The translations under genes and the position numbers were made by a program. The notes below the pieces were generated by a model that was not told the origin of the DNA, ran no database searches, and saw only the letters and a list, made by a program, of their open reading frames with translations. A DNA stretch of 64,000 bases from Streptomyces sp. S3(2020) (GTDB lineage Bacteria > Actinomycetota > Actinomycetes > Streptomycetales > Streptomycetaceae): assembly GCF_013044505.1 (NCBI RefSeq), contig NZ_JABERD010000002.1, positions 1-64,000 on the forward strand, in the 5' to 3' direction. Position 1 is the stretch's first letter; each line of letters starts with the position of its first letter. Positions 26,954 to 37,671 of the stretch are shown piece by piece.

Positions 26954-28099
26954 ATGACCGACCGTATGACGACGCCCTGGGGCGAGCTCGCGCTGGCCCG
27001 TTTCCCCGAGGACCCGCGTGACAGGCTGCGTGCCTGGGACGCCTCGGACGAGTACCTCCTGAGACACCTGGCCGAGCAGGAGGTCCCGCTGTCCGGCACG
27101 GTGGTGGTCCTCGGCGACCGCTGGGGCGCGCTGGTCACGGCGCTGGCCGCGCACCGGCCGGTACAGATCACCGACTCGTACCTCGCCCAGGAGGCGACCC
27201 GGGCGAACCTGGCCCGGGGCGGTGTCGAGACGGGGGCGGTGCGGCTCCTCACCACGCAGGAAGCGCCGCCCGGCCGGATCGACGTCCTGCTGGTGCGGGT
27301 GCCGAAGAGCCTGGCCCTGCTGGAGGACCAGCTGCTGCGGCTGGCGCCTGCGGTGCACGAGGGCACGGTCGTCGTCGGGACCGGGATGGTGAAGGAGATC
27401 CACACCTCGACGCTGAAGCTGTTCGAGCGGATCCTCGGACCGACCCGCACCTCCCTCGCCGAGAAGAAGGCCCGGCTCATCTTCTGCACGCCCGAGCCCG
27501 CGCCGGAGCCGGCCCCGAGCCCGTGGCCGTACCGCTATGACCTGCCTGCCGGCATCGGATCGGTCTCGGGACGCACCGTGGTCAATCACGCGGGTGTCTT
27601 CTGTGCCGAGCGACTGGATGTCGGTACCCGGTTCTTCCTCCAGCACCTGCCGGACAGCAAGGGCGCCCAGCGGGTCGTGGACCTCGGCTGCGGCAACGGG
27701 GTCGTCGGTACGGCGGTGGCGCTGGCGAACCCCGAGGCCGAGGTGCTGTTCGTGGACGAGTCGTTCCAGGCCGTGGCCTCCGCGGAGTCGACGTACAAGG
27801 CGAACGGCGTTCCGGGGCATGCCGAGTTCCGGGTCGGGGACGGGCTCGCCGGGGTGGCGGCCCGGAGTGCCGATCTGGTGCTCAACAACCCGCCGTTCCA
27901 CACCCACCAGACGACCACCGACGCGACGGCCTGGCGGATGTTCACCGGCGCACACAGCGCGCTGCGTCCGGGCGGCGAGCTGTGGGTGATCGGCAACCGC
28001 CATCTGGGCTACCACGTCAAGCTGCGGCGGCTGTTCGGCAACAGTGAACTGGTCGCCAGCGAACCGAAGTTCGTGGTGCTGAAGGCCGTCAAGCGCTAG
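26954..28099 (+). CDS. RlmG/RsmC-like rRNA (guanine-N2) methyltransferase
   Basis: 381 residues. Two Rossmann-like halves are expected in this family: an N-terminal domain without SAM (about 1-190) and a C-terminal catalytic domain with VVDLGCGNGVVGTAVALANP and LVLNNPPFHTHQTTTDATA, where NPPF marks amino-group methylation. The end, LWVIGNRHLGYHVKLRRLFG, is characteristic of RlmG (m2G1835 in 23S rRNA) and RsmC. The choice between these two cannot be made by eye. Confidence 0.85.
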   Translation: MTDRMTTPWGELALARFPEDPRDRLRAWDASDEYLLRHLAEQEVPLSGTVVVLGDRWGALVTALAAHRPVQITDSYLAQEATRANLARGGVETGAVRLLTTQEAPPGRIDVLLVRVPKSLALLEDQLLRLAPAVHEGTVVVGTGMVKEIHTSTLKLFERILGPTRTSLAEKKARLIFCTPEPAPEPAPSPWPYRYDLPAGIGSVSGRTVVNHAGVFCAERLDVGTRFFLQHLPDSKGAQRVVDLGCGNGVVGTAVALANPEAEVLFVDESFQAVASAESTYKANGVPGHAEFRVGDGLAGVAARSADLVLNNPPFHTHQTTTDATAWRMFTGAHSALRPGGELWVIGNRHLGYHVKLRRLFGNSELVASEPKFVVLKAVKR

Positions 28100-28141
28100 A
28101 CGCGGGCGTCCCGTCGCGGCGGGTGGCGGCGGAGTCGATCG

Positions 28142-28996
28142 TCAGGGAGCCCCCAGCACCCCCATGATCCGGGTCACCGCCCGTGTCATCGCCTCCCTGC
28201 CCACGCTCAGGTAGGCGCGTGAGTCGACCGCCTCGGGATGTGCGGTGAGGAAGTCCCTGATGGCGCCGGTCATGGCGATGTTGAGGGCGGTGCCGATGTT
28301 GACCTTGGTGATGCCGCCCGTGACGGCGGCGGTCAGTTCGTCGTCCGGCAGGCCCGACGAGCCGTGCAGGACGAGCGGTACGTCCAGTGTTCCGGAGAGG
28401 TGTTCGAGGAGCGCGTGGTCGAGGGTGGCGGTGCGGGTGGTCATGGCGTGCGAGCTGCCGATGGCGACGGCGAGGGCGTCCACGCCGGAGTCGGTCACGA
28501 AGGCGCGGGCCTCGGCGGGGTCGGTGCGGGCGCCGGGGGCGTGGGCGTCGAGCGGCGGTTCACCGTTCTTGCCGCCGACCTCGCCCAACTCCGCCTCGAT
28601 CCAGAGGCCTTGGGCGTGGGCCCAGTCGGTGGCGACACGGGTGGCGGCGAGGTTCTCCCGGTAGGGCAGGTGGGCGGCGTCGTACATCACGGAGCTGAAT
28701 CCGGCGTCCGCGGCCTGCCTCAGCAGGGCGTCGCTCCGGACGTGGTCCAGGTGCAACGCGACCGGAACGGCGGCGCGTTCGGCCGCGGCGACGGCTGCTC
28801 GGGCAAGGGGTCGCAGTCGTCCGAGGCGGAACCTGACCGCGTTCTCGCTGACTTGGAGGACGACGGCGGAGTCCGCCGACTCGGCGCCGGCGACGACCGC
28901 CTCGACATGTTCCAGCGTGACGACGTTGAACGCGGCGACGGCGCAGTGCGCGGCGGCGGCCCGCGTGACGAGTTCGCCGGTGGTCACCAGAGGCAC
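28142..28996 (-). CDS. Class II fructose/tagatose-bisphosphate aldolase family protein
   Basis: About 284 residues. Zinc and phosphate motifs are present: VPVALHLDHVRSD, SVMYDAAHLPYREN, EAELGEVGGKNGE, AIGSSHAM, LVLHGSSGLPDDE and GITKVNIGTALN. It should cleave a ketose 1,6-bisphosphate to two trioses. GatY/KbaY relatives act on tagatose 1,6-bisphosphate, which fits a neighbour that is a SIS sugar-phosphate isomerase. The GTG start at 28996 is preceded by GTAGGAGCG. The start lies just 8 bases past the SIS stop, so the two form an operon. Confidence 0.87.
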   Translation of the reverse strand: MPLVTTGELVTRAAAAHCAVAAFNVVTLEHVEAVVAGAESADSAVVLQVSENAVRFRLGRLRPLARAAVAAAERAAVPVALHLDHVRSDALLRQAADAGFSSVMYDAAHLPYRENLAATRVATDWAHAQGLWIEAELGEVGGKNGEPPLDAHAPGARTDPAEARAFVTDSGVDALAVAIGSSHAMTTRTATLDHALLEHLSGTLDVPLVLHGSSGLPDDELTAAVTGGITKVNIGTALNIAMTGAIRDFLTAHPEAVDSRAYLSVGREAMTRAVTRIMGVLGAP

Positions 28997-29004
28997 GATC
29001 GCTC

Positions 29005-29889
29005 CTACGAACCGGCGAGTATCACGGAGCGGGTGAGATGGCGCGGCCGGTCCGGATCCAGACCGCGGGCCGCGGCGACGGCCACGGCGAGCCGCTGGGC
29101 GCGCACCAGTTCGGCGAGCGGGTCGAGCCCGCCCGCGACCCACAGCCCGCCGGTCTCCCGCACCTGGTCGGCCAGCCCCTCGGGCGCCTCGCCGAGCATC
29201 CAGGTCGCGGTGCCCCGTGTGGTGATGCTGATGGGGCCGTGCCGGTACTCCATCGCGGGGTAGGCCTCGGTCCAGGACAGGGCCGCCTCACGCATCTTCA
29301 GACCGGCCTCGTTGGCGAGCCCCACGGTCCAGCCGCGGCCGAGGAAGGTGAACTGCGCGCAGTCGACGAGTCCGTCCGGCAGCGGGCCGGTGAGCGCGGT
29401 GCGGGCGTCGGCGACGACGGCGTCGGTGTGCAGGCCGAGGTGGGCGCGGAGCAGGGTCAGGGCGGTGGTCGCGAACCGGGTCTGCACGACGGATTGTTCG
29501 TCCGCGAAGTCGAGCAGGACGACGTCGTCGGCGGCCCGCACGACCGGTGTGTGCGGGTCCGCGGTGAGGGCCGTGGTCCGGGTGCGGCCCTTCAACCGCC
29601 CGAGCAGTTCCAGCACTTCGGTGGTGGTGCCAGAGCGGGTGAGGGCGAGGACCCGGTCGTAGGGGCGGCCGTGCGGGAACTCCGACGCGGCGAAGGCGTC
29701 CGTCTCGCCCTGGCCCGCCCCCTCGCGCAGCGCCGCGACGGACTGCGCCATGAAGTACGAGGTACCGCACCCCACGATCGCGACCCGCTCCCCCGGCGCC
29801 GGCAGCGCGGCGGCGTGTTCCGGTGCCTCGGCCGCCGCGCGGATCCAGCACTCGGGCTGGCTGACCAGCTCGTCCTCGACATGAGTCAT
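29005..29889 (-). CDS. SIS-domain sugar isomerase (AgaS/GlmS-C-like)
   Basis: 294 residues starting MTHVEDELVSQPECW. Two SIS domains are seen: the first with RVAIVGCGTSYFMAQ and LALTRSGTTTEVLEL, the second with FLGRGWTVGLANEAGLKMRE and EYRHGPISIT. The EYRHGP motif is typical of amino-sugar-phosphate deaminase/isomerases. AgaS converts galactosamine 6-phosphate to tagatose 6-phosphate, which would feed the adjacent aldolase after phosphorylation. No kinase gene is next to it. It is divergent from a DeoR gene, with an operator-like repeat between. Confidence 0.85.
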   Translation of the reverse strand: MTHVEDELVSQPECWIRAAAEAPEHAAALPAPGERVAIVGCGTSYFMAQSVAALREGAGQGETDAFAASEFPHGRPYDRVLALTRSGTTTEVLELLGRLKGRTRTTALTADPHTPVVRAADDVVLLDFADEQSVVQTRFATTALTLLRAHLGLHTDAVVADARTALTGPLPDGLVDCAQFTFLGRGWTVGLANEAGLKMREAALSWTEAYPAMEYRHGPISITTRGTATWMLGEAPEGLADQVRETGGLWVAGGLDPLAELVRAQRLAVAVAAARGLDPDRPRHLTRSVILAGS

Positions 29890-29923
29890 GTCGTGACCCC
29901 TCCCCTTGCCCCGAACATCGCCG

Positions 29924-29969
29924 TGCTTGTTTCTGCAAGATATAGCGAGGTTTCGAGCAGAATCAAGCA
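29924..29969. promoter_or_regulatory. Candidate DeoR operator: 13-bp inverted repeat between SIS and DeoR genes
   Basis: TGCTTGTTTCTGC (29924-29936) and GCAGAATCAAGCA (29957-29969) are reverse complements at 12 of 13 positions, separated by 20 bases. They lie centrally in the 138-base divergent gap between the SIS operon and the DeoR gene. The stretch is markedly AT-richer than its surroundings and so probably also holds the promoters. Confidence 0.65.
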
Positions 29970-30027
29970 TTCTTCGGTCATGGGGGTGCGCTAAGGTCAC
30001 GGAGAGATCGAGGAACGGAGGGCGCGG

Positions 30028-30807
30028 ATGTCCCGCGACGCCCGCTGGAAGGCGCTGCTGGAACTGCTCGTGGAGCGCGGCCGGCTGGACGTCGAGGAGG
30101 CCGCCGCCGAGCTGGAGGTCTCGGCCGCCACCATCCGCCGCGACTTCGACCAGCTGGCCGAGCAGCAGATGCTCGTGCGCACACGGGGCGGCGCGGTCGT
30201 GCACGGGGTGTCCTACGAGCTGCCGCTGCGCTACAAGACGGCCCGGCGCGCCTCCGAGAAGCAGCGCATCGCCAAGGCCGTCGCCGCTCTCGTCACGCCC
30301 GGCACGGCCGTGGGCCTGACCGGCGGCACGACCACCACCGAGGTGGCCCGCGCCCTGGCCGTCCGCCCCGACCTGGCGGCCGGCTCCCCCGCGCTCACCG
30401 TCGTCACGAACGCGCTGAACATCGCCAACGAGCTGGCCGTGCGCCCGCAGTTCAAGATCGTGGTGACCGGCGGGGTGGCGCGTCCGCAGTCGTACGAGCT
30501 CATCGGGCCGCTCGCCGACGGGGTGCTGAGCCAGATCACCATCGATGTGGCGGTGCTCGGTGTGGTCGCCTTCGACGTCACGCACGGCGCGGCCGCGCAC
30601 GACGAGGCCGAGGCCGCGATCAACCGGCTGCTGTGCGAGCGCGCCGGGCGGGTGATCGTGGCCGCCGACTCCAGCAAACTGGGGCAGCGGGCGTTCGCCC
30701 GGATCTGCGCGGCCGGCGCGGTGGACACGCTGGTCACGGACACGGCGGCGGGCGAGGACACCGTGCGGCGCTTCGAGGAGGCGGGGATCCGGGTCGTCGC
30801 GGTCTGA
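30028..30807 (+). CDS. DeoR/AgaR-like transcriptional regulator
   Basis: 259 residues. The DeoR HTH (DVEEAAAELEVSAATIRRDFDQL) is followed by the sugar-phosphate sensor domain with LTGGTTTTEVARAL, VVTNALNIANEL, VVTGGVARPQSYEL and VIVAADSSKLGQRAF. Its position divergent from the SIS/aldolase operon, as with AgaR, suggests it represses that operon until an amino-sugar or hexose phosphate appears. Confidence 0.88.
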   Translation: MSRDARWKALLELLVERGRLDVEEAAAELEVSAATIRRDFDQLAEQQMLVRTRGGAVVHGVSYELPLRYKTARRASEKQRIAKAVAALVTPGTAVGLTGGTTTTEVARALAVRPDLAAGSPALTVVTNALNIANELAVRPQFKIVVTGGVARPQSYELIGPLADGVLSQITIDVAVLGVVAFDVTHGAAAHDEAEAAINRLLCERAGRVIVAADSSKLGQRAFARICAAGAVDTLVTDTAAGEDTVRRFEEAGIRVVAV

Positions 30808-30865
30808 GCCCGTTCACCGCACCTGCCGGACCGAACCGACCTAGGCTGGTTCCAGGGAGGCTGCG

Positions 30866-32683
30866 ATGAGCGCGACACCTATGGACCAGCCGTATCTGCC
30901 GATCGCCGAGCACGGGCTGATCGGTGATCTGCGGAGCGTGGCCCTGGTCGGCACGGACGGCACGATCGACTGGTACTGCTGCCCGTCCTTCGACGCCCCC
31001 AGCGTCTTCGCCTCGATCCTCGACGCGGAGCGCGGCGGGTCCTTCGGGCTCGCCGCGGCGGTGCCGGCGAAGACGAAGCAGTTCTACTTCCCCGACACCA
31101 ACGTCCTGATCACCCGGTTCTTCACCGAGGACGGCGTCGGCGAGGTGCAGGACTTCATGCCGGTCGACAGCGAGTCGGCCGAGACCGAGCGGCACCGGCT
31201 GATCCGGCGGGTGGTGTGCGTGCGCGGTTCCATCCCGTTCCGCACCCGCGTCGCCCCGCGGTTCGACTACGGCAGGCAGCCGCACACCGTGCGCATGGTC
31301 GGTGACGTCGCCGTCTTCGACTCCGCGGAGCTGTCGCTCGGCCTGACCGCGACCGTGCCGCTGGAGACCGACGGCCAGGACGCCCGCGCCGACTTCAAGC
31401 TCGCCGAGGGCGAGTCGGCGGTGTTCGCGCTGGACCAGGTCGGCGGTGAGGTGACCCCGCGCCGGTGCGCCCGCACCGAGGCCGAGGAACAGTTCAACAG
31501 CACGGTCGACTACTGGCGCCGCTGGCTCTCCGCCTCCAAGTACCGGGGCCGGTGGCGGGAGATGGTGCACCGCTCGGCCCTCACCCTCAAGCTGCTCACC
31601 TACGCGCCGACCGGCGCGATCGTGGCCGCGCCGACCACGAGCCTGCCCGAACAGCTCGGCGGGGAACGCAACTGGGACTACCGGTACGTGTGGGTGCGGG
31701 ACGCCGCGTTCTGTGTGTACGCCCTGCTGCGGCTCGGCTTCACGGGCGAGGCCGAGGCGTTCATGAAGTTCGTGACCAAGCACGTCAGTCCGGGCGACGG
31801 CAAGCCCTCCGGACCGCTCCAGATCATGTACGGCATCGACGGCCGCACCGATCTCACCGAGTCCGAACTCCCCCACCTGGAAGGCCATCAGGGCTCCGCG
31901 CCGGTGCGCGTCGGCAACGCCGCGGCGGAACAGCTCCAGCTGGACATCTACGGTGCGCTGATCGACTCGATCTACCTCTACGACAAGTGGGCCAAGCCGA
32001 TCTCCAGCGACCAGTGGGACGATGTGTGCGCCCTGGTGGAGTGGGTGTGCGAGCACTGGGACCAGCCCGACGAGGGGATCTGGGAGACCCGGGGCGGCCG
32101 CAAGAACTTCCTGTACTCGCGCCTGATGTGCTGGGTGGCGATCGAGCGGGCGATCCGCATGGCCAACCGGCGCGGTCTGCCCGCGGATCTGCCGCGCTGG
32201 CTGGAGTGCCGCGACACGATCTACCGGCGGATCATGAGCCGGGGCTGGTCCGAGACCCGCAAGGCGTTCGTGCAGCACGAGGACAGCGACGTACTGGACG
32301 CCGCCGTCCTCATGATGCCGCTGACGAAGTTCATCGCCCCGACCGACCCCAAGTGGCTGTCCACCCTGGACGCGCTCACCCAGGAGCTGGTCTCCGACTC
32401 CCTGGTCTACCGCTACGACCCGCTGGCCAGCCCCGACGGACTGCGCGGCGACGAGGGCACGTTCTCCATCTGCTCCTTCTGGTACGTCGAGGCGATGGTG
32501 CACGCCGGCCGGGTCGACGAGGCACGGCTCGCCTTCGAGAAGATGCTGACGTACGCCAACCATCTGGGCCTGTACGCCGAGGAGATCAGCCACACCGGCG
32601 AGCAACAGGGCAACTTCCCGCAGGCGTTCACGCATCTGGCGCTCATCAGCGCGGCGTTCAACCTGGATCGCGCGTTGGGCTGA
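30866..32683 (+). CDS. Glycoside hydrolase family 15 protein (glucoamylase/trehalase type)
   Basis: 605 residues. An N-terminal beta-sandwich (PIAEHGLIGDLRSVALVGTDG and CCPSFDAPSVFASIL) precedes the (alpha/alpha)6 barrel with NWDYRYVWVRDAAF, EGHQGSAPVRVGNAAAEQ and SFWYVEAMVHAGR. The family hydrolyses alpha-glucosidic bonds; actinobacterial members of this form include trehalases, so trehalose is a likely substrate. There is no signal peptide, which argues for a cytosolic sugar. GGGAGG lies 5 bases before the ATG. Confidence 0.9.
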   Translation: MSATPMDQPYLPIAEHGLIGDLRSVALVGTDGTIDWYCCPSFDAPSVFASILDAERGGSFGLAAAVPAKTKQFYFPDTNVLITRFFTEDGVGEVQDFMPVDSESAETERHRLIRRVVCVRGSIPFRTRVAPRFDYGRQPHTVRMVGDVAVFDSAELSLGLTATVPLETDGQDARADFKLAEGESAVFALDQVGGEVTPRRCARTEAEEQFNSTVDYWRRWLSASKYRGRWREMVHRSALTLKLLTYAPTGAIVAAPTTSLPEQLGGERNWDYRYVWVRDAAFCVYALLRLGFTGEAEAFMKFVTKHVSPGDGKPSGPLQIMYGIDGRTDLTESELPHLEGHQGSAPVRVGNAAAEQLQLDIYGALIDSIYLYDKWAKPISSDQWDDVCALVEWVCEHWDQPDEGIWETRGGRKNFLYSRLMCWVAIERAIRMANRRGLPADLPRWLECRDTIYRRIMSRGWSETRKAFVQHEDSDVLDAAVLMMPLTKFIAPTDPKWLSTLDALTQELVSDSLVYRYDPLASPDGLRGDEGTFSICSFWYVEAMVHAGRVDEARLAFEKMLTYANHLGLYAEEISHTGEQQGNFPQAFTHLALISAAFNLDRALG

Positions 32684-32693
32684 GGGGGCTCGG

Positions 32694-33597
32694 TCAGCCG
32701 GAGCGGGCCGCCTGCCGGGCGAGCAGCGAGCGATGGATCTCGCCGGCGCGGATCGCCGTCGTGGACAGCAGGGTCGAGGTCAGTCCGTGGGTGTGCTCGG
32801 TGCCGCCCTGGAGATAGATGCCCGCCGTGACGTCGGGTGCGGTCTCCACGCGGTGGTCGCGGGTCACCCGGATCGCGTCCCCGTCGTCCCGGAGGCAGAC
32901 CTTGGCCGCCTCGCCGAGCAGGGTCGTGAAGTCCCGTGGCCGGTATCCGGTGGCGTGCACCAGCAGGTCGGCCACCATGGTCCGCTCCACGCCGGTGGGG
33001 AGGTACTCGACGGTGATGTCGAGGGCGTTGTCGGCGCGTTGGCCTACCTCGCGGATACGGGAGACGTTCAGGAAGCGCAGCCGTTCCCGGCCGGTGACCT
33101 TCTCGCGGTACGCGGTCGCGTACAGGGACTCGATCAACTCCATGTCGACCACGGAGTAGTTGGTCGAGCGGTGGTAGTCGAACAGGGACTGCTTCACCTC
33201 CGACGGGGAGCCGAAGTACACGTCCACCGCCTCCGGGTCGAAGATGCGGTTGGCGAACGGGCTGTCGTCCGCCGGGGTGTAGCCGTACTTGGAGAAGACC
33301 GCGCACACCTCGGCCTCGGGGAAGGAGCGGTACAGGCAGTCGACCGACTCGGCGGCGCTCTGCCCCGCGCCCAGGACCACGGCCCGTCGCACGGGCTCGC
33401 CCTCGGCGAGGAGCTTCTCCACGCCGGGCAGCAACTGGCCGTTGTGCCCGACCCGTTCGGAGAGCTCGGCGCCCGGTGGCACATGGGGTTCCAGACCGAC
33501 GGCCACGGCCAGATCGCGGGTCCGGTACGTCGTCCCGCCGCAGACCACCTCGAAGCCGGTGACGGCACCCGAGTCGTCCCGGACCGGTTCGACGGAC
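32694..33597 (-). pseudogene. L-ornithine N5/L-lysine N6-monooxygenase, N-terminal part lost
   Basis: The C-terminal ~300 residues of a siderophore flavin monooxygenase. AVVLGAGQSAAESVDCLYRSF is the NADPH site, and TPADDSPFANRIFDP, DYHRSTNYSVVD and HATGYRPRDFTTLL follow; the end is STLLSTTAIRAGEIHRSLL. Intact members are about 430-450 residues and start with an FAD-binding GxGPxxL segment. Here homology stops near 33597 (reading RSVEPVRDDSG), where the sequence passes into an oppositely oriented permease. Without the FAD site the product cannot be active. A GTG at 33548 could start a 284-residue fragment. Confidence 0.82.
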
Positions 33598-33605
33598 CGC
33601 GGTCC
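33594..33605. repeat. 12-bp perfect palindrome at the siderophore-gene junction
   Basis: GGACCGCGGTCC is fully self-complementary and sits where the truncated monooxygenase and truncated FecCD permease meet. It may be the deletion or inversion breakpoint, or a joining artefact. Confidence 0.7.
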
Positions 33606-34210
33606 TGGTGTACGTCCTCGCCTGGCGGCACGGCATCCACGGCTACCGGCTGGTGCCGGTCGGCATCGGGGTCAGCGCCCTGCTCCAGGGCGTCAACGCC
33701 CATCTGCTGGCCAAGGCCCGCTTCACGCAGGCCGCGCAGGCGATGGTGTGGCTCAACGGCAGCCTCAACGGCCGGGGTTGGCAGGACGTCCGCACGGCCG
33801 CGCTCGGACTGCTCGTCGTGCTGCCCCTGGTCGCGCTCGCCGCGAGCAGGCTGAAGATCCTGGAGATGGGCGACGACGTGGCGGGCGGTCTCGGGGTGCC
33901 CGTCCAGCGCACCCGGCTGCTGATCCTCGTCCTCGGTACGGCGGCCTGCGCGGTGCCCACCGCCGCGGCCGGCCCGATCCCCTTCGTGGCCCTCATCGCA
34001 CCGCAGCTGGCCCGGCGCCTCACCCGGGCACCGGGCCCCAACCTGCCGGTCGCCACCTGCACCGGCGCCCTCCTCGTGGTCGCCGCGGACTTCGCGTCCC
34101 AACGGATCCACGAGACGGCCCAGCTGCCGGTGGGCGTGGTGACGGCGGTGGTCGGCGGGCTGTACCTGGGGTGGCTGCTGCGGCGACAGCGACGGCTGGG
34201 CCGGATCTGA
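33598..34210 (+). pseudogene. FecCD-family siderophore permease, N-terminal part lost
   Basis: About 204 residues from VLVYVLAWRHGIHGYRLVPV through LKILEMGDDVAGGLGVPVQ and GPIPFVALIAPQLARRL to the normal end (LPVGVVTAVVGGLYLGWLLRR). Intact FecCD permeases are about 330-350 residues; the first helices are missing. No ribosome site precedes the fragment, and a GTG at 33608 is only a chance start. It is joined head to head with the monooxygenase fragment. Both are siderophore genes, so a deletion of the sequence between two divergent genes would explain the arrangement. Confidence 0.82.
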
Positions 34211-34278
34211 GCCGACGGCCCCGGATACCCGGCAGTAGCCCAAGCGGTTCCTGATGCGGCGGCCGGGTCGGGTTCGTG

Positions 34279-35187
34279 TCAGTGGCCGTGGGCGGCCTCG
34301 TCGGTGTCCGCCCCCGGCGTCACGGCTCCGGCCGTCACCGTGAACGCGGCCGTACGCACCTGGCCGTCGTGCTTGAAGTCGAGGAACAGCCGGTACGTGC
34401 CGCTGCTGGGCGCGGTGGCCTCGAAGGACACGTCCGGGCCGGGCTCCGGCCGGCCATGGGGGTGGACGTGCAGATACGCCAGGTCTCCGGAGCGCAGGGC
34501 GACGAGATGGCCGTAGGAGCCGAGGTAGGGCTGAAGGTCGGTGACGGGCCTGCCGTCACGGGCGACCGTGAGTTCCAGTTCGCTCCCGGTGCCCGGGGTC
34601 AGGCCGCCGGTCAGCCGGACCTGGTAGCCGTCGACGTCCACGGTGCGGGTCGCCTCCGGGAGCCGCCGCGGCTCGTACGCGCCCGCGACCGCGAGGTCCG
34701 CGCCGAGGGTGAGGTTCTCGGCGCCCTTCTTCGCCGGGGTGAAGTCGGCGAGGACGCGGTAGCCGCCCGCGCGGGGCAGTTCGACGGGGATGCTCCAGGT
34801 GCCGTCGGCGCCGCGGGCGGGGTGGACATGGCGGTAGGTGCCGAGGTCGCGTGAGGCGATGATGAGGTGGAGTTCCTTGGTGTTCTCCCGCTCGTACGCC
34901 GTGACGGCCCGGCCCGCGGAGTCCCGGATGACGAACCGCAGGTCGGACCGCTGTCCGGCGGTGACGCTGGGGGTCCTGAGGTCGAGTGCGTAACCGCCCT
35001 CGGACACCTGGAGGCCACCGGCGGGTGACGCCGCGGCGCCCTCCGCCGCGGCCTCCTCATGGCTCGCGTGGGGCTCCGGCGCACTCTCCGTCACCAGCGG
35101 GTCGATGCCCTGCCCCACGCCGTACGCGGTGCCGAACGTCGCGGCGAGCGCGGCGGCGAATGCGGAGATCTTGAGTCCAGCACGCAT
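34279..35187 (-). CDS. Secreted/membrane-anchored metal-associated protein next to CopA
   Basis: 302 residues. An N-terminal hydrophobic helix (LKISAFAAALAATFGTAYGV) acts as signal or anchor. A His/Glu-bearing linker (PHASHEEAAAEG) precedes two beta-sandwich-like repeats carrying HVHP motifs (GTYRHVHPARG and LAYLHVHPHGRPEPG), ending EAAHGH. Histidine-rich motifs plus its position divergent from a copper ATPase behind CsoR-like boxes point to copper binding outside the membrane. The exact role, chaperone or buffer, is not known. Confidence 0.75.
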   Translation of the reverse strand: MRAGLKISAFAAALAATFGTAYGVGQGIDPLVTESAPEPHASHEEAAAEGAAASPAGGLQVSEGGYALDLRTPSVTAGQRSDLRFVIRDSAGRAVTAYERENTKELHLIIASRDLGTYRHVHPARGADGTWSIPVELPRAGGYRVLADFTPAKKGAENLTLGADLAVAGAYEPRRLPEATRTVDVDGYQVRLTGGLTPGTGSELELTVARDGRPVTDLQPYLGSYGHLVALRSGDLAYLHVHPHGRPEPGPDVSFEATAPSSGTYRLFLDFKHDGQVRTAAFTVTAGAVTPGADTDEAAHGH

Positions 35188-35246
35188 GGCCAGCTCCTGG
35201 GGATCACGGCCTCCGGCTCGGACACGGGGCCTCGACACCATCGACC

Positions 35247-35263
35247 ATACCCCTGGGGGGTAT
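35247..35263. promoter_or_regulatory. CsoR-like copper operator, site 1
   Basis: ATACCCC-TGG-GGGGTAT has perfect 7-bp arms and matches the known CsoR palindrome style (runs of C then G flanked by TA). It lies 60 bases upstream of the leftward metal-associated gene and probably covers its promoter. Confidence 0.75.
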
Positions 35264-35283
35264 AAAGTCAAGCTTGCGATCGG

Positions 35284-35300
35284 TACCCCCTAGGGGTATA
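35284..35300. promoter_or_regulatory. CsoR-like copper operator, site 2
   Basis: TACCCCCTAGGGGTATA closely resembles CsoR boxes with a central CTAG. It lies 48 bases before the copA ATG. A C-rich half-site (ATACCCCC) follows at about 35319. The two sites flank the divergent promoters, so copper should induce both genes. No csoR gene is in the window. Confidence 0.78.
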
Positions 35301-35347
35301 CAGGAGAGCGGCACGGAAATACCCCCGCCCCCTATCGAGGAGCACCG

Positions 35348-37600
<2,253 letters not shown>

Positions 37601-37629
37601 ACGCGGACCGGTGAACGCGGAGCGATGAT

Positions 37630-37665
37630 CAGGGTGCCGGACCACCGCGGTGGTCCGGCACCCTG
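37630..37665. terminator. 36-bp perfect palindrome, bidirectional terminator candidate
   Basis: An uninterrupted self-complementary stretch with arm CAGGGTGCCGGACCACCG lies between the convergent stops of copA and the DJ-1 gene. As RNA it would form an 18-bp stem from either strand. There is no U-tract, as is common for streptomycete terminators. Confidence 0.8.
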
Positions 37666-37671
37666 TCGACG

